A stretch of DNA of 64,000 nt, from the NCBI RefSeq assembly GCF_010731575.1, contig NZ_AP022617.1, positions 372,001-436,000 on the forward strand, in the 5' to 3' direction. The notes below the pieces were generated by a model that worked only from the letters and a program-made list of their open reading frames with translations, searched no databases and had not been told where the DNA came from. Below are positions 17,300-24,819 of the stretch, in pieces. This stretch comes from Mycolicibacterium monacense. Lineage in GTDB: Bacteria; Actinomycetota; Actinomycetes; Mycobacteriales; Mycobacteriaceae. Position 1 is the stretch's first letter, and each line of letters opens with the position of its first letter. Position numbers and translations under genes: made by a program.

Positions 17300-18793
17300 T
17301 CAGCGGAGAGGAATGTTGACGGTCTTGGTCTGGAGGTAACTCTCCAATTCCTCGACTCCCTCTTCGGTACCCGTTCCGCTGTTCTTGTGACCACCGAACG
17401 GCGCACCGAGGAAGTGGCTGCCGCTGCCGTTGATCCACACGTAGCCGGTGTCGAGTCGGTCTGCCACCGAGACGGCGGTGGTGATGTCGTTGCTCCAGAT
17501 CGCGCCGGTCAGGCCCAACGGTAGTTCGTTCGCCTGAGCGACGGCGGCGTCAAGGTCTGTGAATCGCAGCACCGACAAGACCGGACCGAAAATCTCCTCA
17601 CGCGCAACGGTCATCGACATGTCGACGTCGGCGAAGACCGTCGGCTCGACGTAGAAGCCCGCCTCGAATTCCTTTCCGGGCGGCCGTCCGCCGCCGGTGA
17701 CCAGCCTGGCCCCTTCGCGTTTCGCGACGTCGATGTAGTGGTTCACCTTGTCGAACTGGGCTTCCGACACCAGGCAACCCATCTCAGTCGCCGGATCCAG
17801 CGGGTGGCCGATCCTGATCGATTTCAATCGCTCGACCAGGCCGGAGACCACCTGATCGTGAAGTGACTCGTGAAGAAAGAGTCGGGTAGTCGATCCGCAG
17901 GACTGCCCCTGGCTCCAATGACAGTTCATGCCGAAAGCGGCGCCTTCGACGACGGCGCTCGGGTCGGCGTCCGGGCAGACGATCATCGCGTTCTTGCCGC
18001 CAAGCTCCAGGGTGACGTGTTTGATGCCGGCCTCGGCTGCCGCCGCCATCACCTTCTGGCCAGTCGGGACGCTGCCGATGAGTGCGATGCGCTTGACGTC
18101 GCGGTGCCGCACCAGGGCATCTCCGGCCACCGCGCCGCTTCCCGAGATGATGTTGACAACGCCGGGGGGAAACGACTCGAGTACCACTTCGGCCATCAGC
18201 AGCGAGGACAGCGGAGCCTGATCAGGCACCTTGAGAACCAGGGTGTTACCGGTGATCAGCGGGGCGCCCACTTTGGCGGCGGCGAACAGGATCGGGTGGT
18301 TGTAGGGAATGATCCGCGCCACCGCGCCGTACGGTTCTTTGCGGGTCATCAGCCAGCTGCGCGTCATCGACGGAAGAGTGTCGCCGGTGATGCTGAACGC
18401 CACCGCTGCGTGGTAGTCGAGCCACCGGGCCGCCATCATCACATCGCCGATCATGGCTGTGACGGGATTACCGGTGTCGACGGCGTCGAGCAAGCCGAAA
18501 TCGGTTGCCCGGGAGCGCAGTCTCTGCGCGAACGACCTGATCATCTCCGCGCGCTCGAGCAAGGTGGTGGCGCGCCACTGCGGGAACGCCGCCGCCGCGG
18601 CCGCGACAGCCGCGTCGACGTCGGCGGGGCTGGCGGCAGGCACGCGGGCGATCGTGGAGCCGTCGTGCGGGGCGGTGATCTCCATCGTCGCGCCGTCACC
18701 GGCGGCGACGCGGTCGCCCCCGATCAACATCCGCCAGTCACGGTCGAGCAGGGCCGCGACATACGTCTTGTTGCTATCGAGAGAGGATTGCAC
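17300..18793 (-). CDS. Aldehyde dehydrogenase (NAD(P)-dependent)
   Basis: About 497 residues from the GTG at 18793; the frame opens further to a TTG at 18835, and the choice is uncertain. It is a class ALDH superfamily member with IIPYNHPILFAAAKVGAPLI, the cofactor region LVLKVPDQAPLS, the catalytic Glu in VTLELGGKNAMIV and the catalytic Cys in GQSCGSTTRLF. C-terminal residues include FGGHKNSGTGTEEG. Near an aromatic dioxygenase and a hydratase-aldolase, an aromatic aldehyde such as 2-carboxybenzaldehyde is a possible substrate, but other aldehydes fit equally. A 15-base palindrome lies 77 bases upstream of the start, towards the divergent extradiol dioxygenase operon. Confidence 0.88.
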   Translation of the reverse strand: MQSSLDSNKTYVAALLDRDWRMLIGGDRVAAGDGATMEITAPHDGSTIARVPAASPADVDAAVAAAAAAFPQWRATTLLERAEMIRSFAQRLRSRATDFGLLDAVDTGNPVTAMIGDVMMAARWLDYHAAVAFSITGDTLPSMTRSWLMTRKEPYGAVARIIPYNHPILFAAAKVGAPLITGNTLVLKVPDQAPLSSLLMAEVVLESFPPGVVNIISGSGAVAGDALVRHRDVKRIALIGSVPTGQKVMAAAAEAGIKHVTLELGGKNAMIVCPDADPSAVVEGAAFGMNCHWSQGQSCGSTTRLFLHESLHDQVVSGLVERLKSIRIGHPLDPATEMGCLVSEAQFDKVNHYIDVAKREGARLVTGGGRPPGKEFEAGFYVEPTVFADVDMSMTVAREEIFGPVLSVLRFTDLDAAVAQANELPLGLTGAIWSNDITTAVSVADRLDTGYVWINGSGSHFLGAPFGGHKNSGTGTEEGVEELESYLQTKTVNIPLR

Positions 18794-18869
18794 GTGCAGA
18801 TGCTCACTTCCTGAAGTATTACTTGTCTGATGCAACTCTAGTGCCCAACGCCGCCAGAAAGTTCATGTT

Positions 18870-18884
18870 CCAAAATAATTTTGG
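18870..18884. promoter_or_regulatory. Perfect 15-bp palindrome between aldehyde dehydrogenase and extradiol operons
   Basis: CCAAAAT-A-ATTTTGG is a perfect inverted repeat around one base, in the 357-base divergent region between the two start codons. Its AT-rich arms are unusual in this genome. It is a good operator candidate, for example for the MarR protein encoded at 16633. Confidence 0.5.
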
Positions 18885-18890
18885 AGGACA

Positions 18891-18962
18891 ATGAAGCTGG
18901 ACGCTACAGTGCCCGCCGCCCGATCGCGCTCAGGACACGTAATAACCTGTTGCACAGATTAA
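18891..18962 (+). other. Possible 23-codon leader ORF with strong ribosome site
   Basis: TTGGAGGACAATG gives a near-ideal ribosome site and ATG, directly after the palindrome at 18870. The frame encodes MKLDATVPAARSRSGHVITC plus three residues and stops at TAA 18960-18962. It ends 188 bases before the extradiol dioxygenase start. It could be a leader peptide, the stump of a lost gene, or chance. The core TGTTGCACA at 18948-18956 lies inside it and also occurs before dmpF. Confidence 0.3.
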
Positions 18963-19150
18963 TCCGACGAGTCTGACCAACAGTTTACCCAATTGCCCTT
19001 TGCGCTCGCCGACTCAGCAGGAGTGCCAGGACGGTTTTGACCCGAAGGGGTAGTGCGCAATATAGTTCAAGAGTATAAGTAATACCGGAGGCGCGCGTGC
19101 GGCACTGTAGTGCGGACCGGGTTGCGTCGGTAGGTCCAGGAAGGTCGGAG

Positions 19151-20077
19151 ATGATCGAACTGCAGGACATCGCTTACGTGCGATCCGGGGTGACGGATCT
19201 CCAGCGTGCGACCCGCTTCGCGGTGGACATCGTGGGGCTGGATCCGGTAGCCGAGGACCACGATGTCACCTACTTGAGGGCCGACGCCCGTCATCACTGC
19301 CTGGCCCTGATTGAATCCAACCGGCCAGGGGTCCTCGCATCGGCGTTCTCATTGCGGGATGATGCCGCGCTCGAGTCAGCCGAAGTCGAGTTGCAGCAGT
19401 ACGGCTGCACGGTAACGCGTGGCTCCGAACAGGAAGCGCGGCACCGGCATGTCCGCAACTTCATCGCCTTCGACGACCCGTTCGGCAACCACGTCGAACT
19501 GGTCACCGGCCAGAGCACTCTGGCCCGTCCGATCAACTTCGGTCGACCCGCCGCAGGCATTGCGGAGTTCGGCCACCTGTGCCTCGACGCACCCGATGTG
19601 CGGGCCGCGCACGCCTTCTGGTCCACGGTGTTCAGCGCCAAGGTGTCCGACTGGATCGGTGACGGAGCCTGCCTGATGCGTATCGACCCCGTCCATCACA
19701 AGCTGGCGTTCTTCCAGAACGACGCCGGACCGGGTTTCTGCCACATCAACTTCCAAGTTGGGACTCTCGACGATGTGATGCGCAACTGGCGATTCCTGCA
19801 ACAGAACGGCGTGCAGATCCTGCATGGGCCAGGCCGCCACCCGACGTCGACGGCCATCTTCATCTACTTCCTCGGGCCGGACAACCTGACCTACGAGTAC
19901 TCATTCGGAGTTCAGTTGATCGACGACGAGGCGTGGACTCCGCGCATGTTCGACCTCGCGGAGCCGGGCTCCATCGATATGTGGTTGGGGCCGACCCAGC
20001 GAACCGTCTCCCAGCCTCAACTCGCCGCCCGCTCGACTGCACCGCATTCCGTCGCTGCGCCTGAGCTCGGCGTGTGA
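19151..20077 (+). CDS. Extradiol ring-cleavage dioxygenase (type I, VOC fold)
   Basis: 308 residues from the ATG at 19151, with AGGAAGG and GGAG upstream; an in-frame ATG at 19097 lacks family sequence. It has the two-module vicinal-oxygen-chelate layout of BphC/catechol 2,3-dioxygenase. Fe(II) ligands are His142 (FGHLCLD), His198 (FCHINFQV) and Glu249 (LTYEYSFG). It cleaves a catechol next to the hydroxyl pair to give a 2-hydroxymuconic semialdehyde. The downstream genes process exactly that kind of product. The catechol used is unknown. The N-terminal module has lost its metal residues, as usual for this group. Confidence 0.92.
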   Translation: MIELQDIAYVRSGVTDLQRATRFAVDIVGLDPVAEDHDVTYLRADARHHCLALIESNRPGVLASAFSLRDDAALESAEVELQQYGCTVTRGSEQEARHRHVRNFIAFDDPFGNHVELVTGQSTLARPINFGRPAAGIAEFGHLCLDAPDVRAAHAFWSTVFSAKVSDWIGDGACLMRIDPVHHKLAFFQNDAGPGFCHINFQVGTLDDVMRNWRFLQQNGVQILHGPGRHPTSTAIFIYFLGPDNLTYEYSFGVQLIDDEAWTPRMFDLAEPGSIDMWLGPTQRTVSQPQLAARSTAPHSVAAPELGV

Positions 20078-20871
20078 TGCGCACCGAAGAGTGCCGTCAG
20101 ATGGCGGAGGATCTACTTGCGGCTTATGCGACGCGCCGCCCGATCGCCCCGCTGACCGACCGAATCCCCGACTTGACCGTTGCGGAGGGCTTTGCCATCC
20201 AGCGAGCCCAGGTCGACCGGTGGACGGCCGGAGGCCGCGCCATCAAGGGCCACAAAGTCGGCTTGACCTCGGCGGCCATGCAGCGTCAGATGGGGGTGAG
20301 TCAACCGGATTTCGGTGTCCTGCACGACGAGATGTTCTACTCGGAGTCCGATCCCATCGCAGTGACCGCCTTCCTGCAGCCGCGTGTCGAGCCGGAGATC
20401 GCCCTGATCATGAAGCGCGACCTCGCCGGTCCGGGTGTGACAGTCGCCCAGGCCGTGGCTGCAGTGGACTTCGTGCTGCCGGCACTGGAAATCATCGACA
20501 GCCGCATCGCCGACTGGCGTATCAGCATCGCCGATACGATCGCCGACAACGCGTCGTCCGGGGGGGTCGTGCTCGGCGGGCATCCTGTTCGGCCCACGGA
20601 TGCGAACCTCCGACTCCTCGGGTGCAACCTGTACTGCAACGGCGAGGTGGTCGCAACGGGAGCCGGTGGAGCGGCGCTCGGTTCTCCGGTGGTATCGCTG
20701 GCATGGCTGGCCAACACCCTGGGTCAGCAGAACGACTGTCTGAGGGCCGGCGACGTCGTGCTACCGGGTTCGGTGACCGCGGCACAAGCGGTGCGCCCTG
20801 GCGATGTATGGACCGCACAGTTCGCTCAACTCGGGCACGTCACTGCATGTTTCGCCGAAGGACAGTCATGA
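20074..20871 (+). CDS. 2-keto-4-pentenoate hydratase
   Basis: 265 residues, overlapping the dioxygenase stop by four bases. It belongs to the FAH-like hydratase/decarboxylase group: GHKVGLTSAAMQRQMGVSQP, the metal-ligand stretch LQPRVEPEIALIMKRDLAGP, DFVLPALEIIDSRIADWRIS, and DNASSGGVVLGG. In meta-cleavage pathways the enzyme adds water to 2-hydroxypenta-2,4-dienoate to make 4-hydroxy-2-oxovalerate, the substrate of the aldolase at 2529. The next gene is a homologue. Which of the two is hydratase and which is decarboxylase is judged mainly from the usual pairing, so roles could be swapped. Confidence 0.85.
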   Translation: MMRTEECRQMAEDLLAAYATRRPIAPLTDRIPDLTVAEGFAIQRAQVDRWTAGGRAIKGHKVGLTSAAMQRQMGVSQPDFGVLHDEMFYSESDPIAVTAFLQPRVEPEIALIMKRDLAGPGVTVAQAVAAVDFVLPALEIIDSRIADWRISIADTIADNASSGGVVLGGHPVRPTDANLRLLGCNLYCNGEVVATGAGGAALGSPVVSLAWLANTLGQQNDCLRAGDVVLPGSVTAAQAVRPGDVWTAQFAQLGHVTACFAEGQS

Positions 20872-21653
20872 ACACATGGACCGTTGACCGAGCGGCGACC
20901 GAGCTGCTCGACGCCGAGGACACGCGAACTGCCCGCAACCCGATCACCGACGATTGGCCTGACCTGGATCTGCGGACGGCCTACGCAATTCAGGATGAGA
21001 CGTTGTGCCGCCGAGTCGAGCGTGGTGAAACCGTCGTGGGTGTGAAGCTCGGCCTGACGTCTCGGGCCAAGCAGCAGCGAATGGGTATCTCGTCGCCGCT
21101 GGTCGCGTGGCTGACCGATGCGATGACGCTGCCAGCCGGGGCGCCGTTACCGGAGGGCGCGCTGATTCACCCCCGCGTCGAGCCGGAACTCGTCTTCGTC
21201 ATGAAGGATAGGTTGAGCGGTCCGGGTGTCACCGCGGCGCAGGCGATGTCAGCGGTAGGGCATGTCTACGCGGGCATGGAGATCATCGACTCCCGTTACC
21301 GCGATTTTCGGTTCACCCTGCCCGACGTGGTCGCCGACAACGCGTCATCGGGTCGGTATGTGACGGGTCCGATCGGCTTGCCGCCGGAGGAACTGGACCT
21401 CTCACTGGAGGCGTGCCTGGTCGAAGTCGACGGCGTCATCGTCGACAGCGCCACCGGTGCCGCGGTTCAGGGCCACCCCGCCGAGGCGCTGGCGTTGGCG
21501 GCAAACGTGCTCGCCGATCGGAACATGGTGATCGAGCGCGGCTGGATCGTGCTCACCGGCGGGATGACCGACGCGGTGGCGCTCGGTCCGAAAACCGCGG
21601 TGCGAATGCACTTTTCGAACCTGGGTTCACTCGTCGTCCACGGAGGGAAGTAA
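20868..21653 (+). CDS. 4-oxalocrotonate decarboxylase
   Basis: 261 residues from the ATG at 20868, overlapping the hydratase stop (ATGA). It is paralogous to the preceding protein, with VVGVKLGLTSRAKQQRMGIS, IHPRVEPELVFVMKDRLSGP, YAGMEIIDSRYRDFRFTLPD and DNASSGRYV. The decarboxylase (DmpH/XylI type) converts 2-oxo-3-hexenedioate to 2-hydroxypenta-2,4-dienoate and normally forms a complex with the hydratase. The adjacent, coupled gene pair supports this. The tautomerase starts four bases after the stop. A longer frame from 20091 is a shadow of the hydratase. Confidence 0.86.
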   Translation: MNTWTVDRAATELLDAEDTRTARNPITDDWPDLDLRTAYAIQDETLCRRVERGETVVGVKLGLTSRAKQQRMGISSPLVAWLTDAMTLPAGAPLPEGALIHPRVEPELVFVMKDRLSGPGVTAAQAMSAVGHVYAGMEIIDSRYRDFRFTLPDVVADNASSGRYVTGPIGLPPEELDLSLEACLVEVDGVIVDSATGAAVQGHPAEALALAANVLADRNMVIERGWIVLTGGMTDAVALGPKTAVRMHFSNLGSLVVHGGK

Positions 21654-21657
21654 CGCG

Positions 21658-21855
21658 ATGCCGTTAGTCGAAGTCACCCTGGTCCAGGGCCGCGCGCCGC
21701 ATCAGTTACGTACGCTGATCACCGAGCTCACCGACGCGGTCGAGACCGCGCTGGGCGCATCGCGCTCCACCATCCGTGTGGTCCTGCGTGAAGTTCCCGA
21801 TACTCACTGGGCCGCCGGTGACGTGACCATCGCGGAGCGGAACAAGGGTTCATGA
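21658..21855 (+). CDS. 4-oxalocrotonate tautomerase
   Basis: 65 codons, typical of the 4-OT family. After Met removal the catalytic Pro1 is exposed (PLVEVTLVQGR). The expected active-site arginines fall at the right places, Arg11 and Arg39 (STIRVVL), and position 50 is an aromatic Trp where the model enzyme has Phe. It isomerises 2-hydroxymuconate to 2-oxo-3-hexenedioate between the semialdehyde dehydrogenase and the decarboxylase. It overlaps the following dehydrogenase start by four bases. Confidence 0.93.
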   Translation: MPLVEVTLVQGRAPHQLRTLITELTDAVETALGASRSTIRVVLREVPDTHWAAGDVTIAERNKGS

Positions 21856-23315
21856 CCGAGCTCATACCTCACGTCATCGACGGTGAAGAGACCGAGTCGG
21901 CCAGTCGGGCATGCTTCGACACCGTAGATCCGTGGACCCGCCAGCCGTGGGCCAGGGTGGCGCTCGGCGGGCATGAGGAGGCCGCCCGCGCCGTAACGGC
22001 GGCGCGCCGCGCTTTCGACGACGGGCCCTGGCCACGAATGGGTCTGGCGGAACGGGGTGCAGTTCTGCACCGGCTGGCCGATCTGATCATCGAGCATCGC
22101 GACGAGCTGGCCCTCGCCGACACCACCGATATGGGAAAGCCGATCACCGACACCCGCGGCAACGACGTGCCGCGGTCTGCGCAGAACTTCCGGTTCTTCG
22201 CAGACCATGCGCGGCTCTCAGCCGGTGAGGCACTGCCGATGGACACCGGTCACCACGCCTACACCAGATTCGAGCCGGCGGGTGTCGTCGCCGCGATCGC
22301 GCCGTGGAACTTCCCGCTGATGCTCGAGACGTGGAAGGTCGCACCGGCGCTCGCCTGGGGAAACACCGTCGTCCTCAAACCTGCCGAGGACACTCCCGCG
22401 TCCGCGACCATCCTTGCGCGACTTGCTTTGCAGGCCGGAATGCCCGATGGCGTCCTGAATGTCGTGCACGGGTACGGCCCCGGCTCGGTGGGATCTGCCC
22501 TTACCGGCGATCCCCGCGTCGACAGGATCACCTTCACTGGCGAAACCGGCACGGGCAGAACCATCGCCGCCGCGGCAGCGGCACACCTGACCCCGGTGAG
22601 CCTGGAACTGGGGGGAAAGGGTGCCAATCTGGTCTTCGCCGACGCCGACCTCGACAGCGCGGTGAGCTGGTCGATCCGGGCGATCTTCTCCAACGCCGGG
22701 CAGGTGTGTCTCGCCGGTAGCAGGCTGTATGTCCAGCGGGAGATCTACGATGAGTTCTTGTCCCGTTTTGTCAATGCTGCCGAATCACTGATCGCCGGTG
22801 ACCCCAAACTCGCCGGCACTCAGCTCGGTCCACTGGCGTCGGAAGAACATTGGAAGAAGGTCCGCTCGTACGTCGAGGGGATCCCCGCCGATGGGGGCAC
22901 CATGCGCACGGGTGGTCCGGGGGAGGGATGGCTCATCCGCCCGACCGTCGTGACGGATCTACCTGCCACCGCGCGGCTCTGCCGTGAAGAGATATTCGGC
23001 CCGGTCGCGGTCGTCGCGCCCTTCGACACCGAAGCAGACGGCATTGCTGCAGCCAACAACACACCGTATGGGCTGAACGCGATGTTGTTCACCGAGAATC
23101 TTTCCCGGGCGCACCGCGTGGCAGCCGCGCTGAACGCGGGCACCGTCTGGGTAAACTGCTTCTTCGTTCGCGACCTTCGCGCGCCGTTTGGCGGGGTGGG
23201 CGACTCCGGAATCGGGCGTGAGGGTGGCACATTCAGCCGTGAGTTCTTCACCGAGCCGAAGGCGGTTGTGATGGCGATCAGTGACATTGCGTCCGCTCAC
23301 GTCCAGAGTGACTAA
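21852..23315 (+). CDS. 2-hydroxymuconic semialdehyde dehydrogenase (aldehyde dehydrogenase family)
   Basis: 487 residues of ALDH type: AIAPWNFPLMLETWKVAPAL, VVLKPAEDTPASATILARLA, the Glu of SLELGGKGANLVFADADL, the catalytic Cys of NAGQVCLAGSRLYV and the C-terminal FGGVGDSGIGREGGTFSREF. It is the last gene of the coupled meta-cleavage operon, overlapping the tautomerase stop. Its position makes it the NAD-dependent oxidation of ring-cleavage semialdehyde to 2-hydroxymuconate. It differs from the ALDH at 17300, so the two probably have different substrates. Confidence 0.9.
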   Translation: MTELIPHVIDGEETESASRACFDTVDPWTRQPWARVALGGHEEAARAVTAARRAFDDGPWPRMGLAERGAVLHRLADLIIEHRDELALADTTDMGKPITDTRGNDVPRSAQNFRFFADHARLSAGEALPMDTGHHAYTRFEPAGVVAAIAPWNFPLMLETWKVAPALAWGNTVVLKPAEDTPASATILARLALQAGMPDGVLNVVHGYGPGSVGSALTGDPRVDRITFTGETGTGRTIAAAAAAHLTPVSLELGGKGANLVFADADLDSAVSWSIRAIFSNAGQVCLAGSRLYVQREIYDEFLSRFVNAAESLIAGDPKLAGTQLGPLASEEHWKKVRSYVEGIPADGGTMRTGGPGEGWLIRPTVVTDLPATARLCREEIFGPVAVVAPFDTEADGIAAANNTPYGLNAMLFTENLSRAHRVAAALNAGTVWVNCFFVRDLRAPFGGVGDSGIGREGGTFSREFFTEPKAVVMAISDIASAHVQSD

Positions 23316-23847
23316 GTGGTTAACAGCTCCAGCTCCTGATGGGATTGGCGGGTCGCGGGTCGTGTGCTGCGCCAAAGAATTGCACGGCTCCAGCCCGTCA
23401 CACTGCTCGACGGTCACCCCGCCCGAGGTGATGCGGCGCGGGTCGATCTCACACTGCTTGCGCCAAGGTCCACGCCACATCGGTCTGACGGTTGGGCTGG
23501 TTCCTGCGCTCTGGCCGTTCGGTACCGCCACCTCAACCGCCCGGCTGTGGCGTGCTGATGGCTTCACTCCCGTGGGGCCCCTTCCGGGGGGCCCAGGTAC
23601 TTCTCGTCGAGTAGCCCCAGCAGGTGGGTGATGGTGTGCAGTAGCGGTGCGGCTCGACCCGGCCGGCGTGACGCGCGATCGCGGTGCACAGCCACAGCGC
23701 CGCGTTCGGCGATCACATCGAGAGCATCACCGCCCACGCCGTGGCTTCTGGATAGGCAGCACTGATACAGACTCGTATGAAGGACTGCGGCGAATCACCT
23801 GGGCCCCACGTGTCACCGGCCACCGGCGGTCACACAACTCGCTCGGC
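23316..23847. other. 532-base gap between convergent genes, no gene recognised
   Basis: The gap separates the meta-cleavage operon from the convergent hydratase-aldolase gene. Short open frames on both strands (for example 23364-23558) look non-coding or eroded, and I recognise no protein family. A strong GC hairpin lies at 23575-23594. It may hold remnants of a lost gene. Confidence 0.4.
23575..23594. terminator. GC-rich hairpin between convergent operons
   Basis: GGGCCCC and GGGGCCC form a perfect 7-base-pair stem around a six-base loop. It lies 260 bases after the ALDH stop and lacks a T-run on either side. It may act as a non-canonical terminator or be a relic of a repeat. Confidence 0.3.
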
Positions 23848-24819
23848 TCAGCGGAAGGCGCGGTACTTTTCCTCCAGGGCGGCCCACCGGCGGCCGGTTT
23901 CCTCACCGCCGGCGACCATGTCGGCCGGTGCATCGGTATAGGGCGGCCGGCTGGGCCCGCAGTCGATCAAGCCCGCTCCGCGGAACCGGCCGCGCCCGAC
24001 CGGAATGCTGTAGTCCATGAAGCGCGACATGTCACCGCCGAACTGCGGGGCCAATGCCCAGTTCACCTGCTCGGAAATGTCGTCCGCCTGTGCCCAGTCC
24101 TGCGACAGCACGGCGCGCGAGAGCAAGGCCAACGGCGAGGGTGCACAGGCGACGTTCCCCGACCAGCACGCCGTTGCCCTGGCCGGGAAGCGTTTGGCAA
24201 CGCGGACCCAGTCGCTGTCGAGGGGCAGCACGGCGACCTTGTCGCCGAAGGCCTCGATGTCGCCCTCCAGAGTCGGCCCGCCTGCGTGCTTGGTCGCAAC
24301 GATCTCGGGCGCATCGGCAAGTTGCTGGTAGGCGTCGACGCTGATCTTGCCCTTGAACGCGGCGGGGTTGTCATAGATCACTACCGGCACCCCGGGCAAC
24401 GCCTCGGTGACATCGCGATAGAAGCGCACGACGCCGGCGTCATCGAGCGGCAGCCACATCGGACGACCGACGAAGAGACCGTCGGCGCCGGCGTCGATCG
24501 CTTCGCGACCCCGCGCTATGGTGTCGCGGGTGTTCAACGTCGTCACGCCGGCGAAGAACGGCGCGCGGCCCCGGATCGTCTCGGCAACGCAGGCCGAGAA
24601 CTGAAGCCATTCCTGATGAGTGAGCGACGCACACTCACCGAAGGTTCCGGTGGTCATCACGATATCGATCCCCGCGTCGACGACCTGCTCGACCATCTTC
24701 TCTGTCTCAGTGACATTGACGCTGTTCAGGCAACGCCAGTCATCGGCGTCCTCGGTCGCAGGTGTCGGCACGATGCCCACGATCCCTCTGATGTCCGCAC
24801 GGGTGATCGCCATGGTCAT
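23848..24819 (-). CDS. Hydratase-aldolase of the dihydrodipicolinate synthase family (PhdJ/NahE type)
   Basis: 323 residues from the ATG at 24819, which overlaps the cupin stop by four bases; the open frame continues upstream without family sequence. It is a class I aldolase: GIVPTPATEDADDW near the start, MTTGTFGECASLT, VTTLNTRDTIARGREAIDAG, FVGRPMWLPLDDAGVVRFYR, VVIYDNPAAFKG and the Schiff-base Lys in EIVATKHAGGP. These features match trans-o-hydroxybenzylidenepyruvate and carboxybenzalpyruvate hydratase-aldolases, which release pyruvate and an aromatic aldehyde in naphthalene and phenanthrene breakdown. Coupling to a ring-cleaving cupin fits the PhdI-PhdJ step. A plain lyase with another substrate is possible. 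Confidence 0.85.
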   Translation of the reverse strand: MTMAITRADIRGIVGIVPTPATEDADDWRCLNSVNVTETEKMVEQVVDAGIDIVMTTGTFGECASLTHQEWLQFSACVAETIRGRAPFFAGVTTLNTRDTIARGREAIDAGADGLFVGRPMWLPLDDAGVVRFYRDVTEALPGVPVVIYDNPAAFKGKISVDAYQQLADAPEIVATKHAGGPTLEGDIEAFGDKVAVLPLDSDWVRVAKRFPARATACWSGNVACAPSPLALLSRAVLSQDWAQADDISEQVNWALAPQFGGDMSRFMDYSIPVGRGRFRGAGLIDCGPSRPPYTDAPADMVAGGEETGRRWAALEEKYRAFR

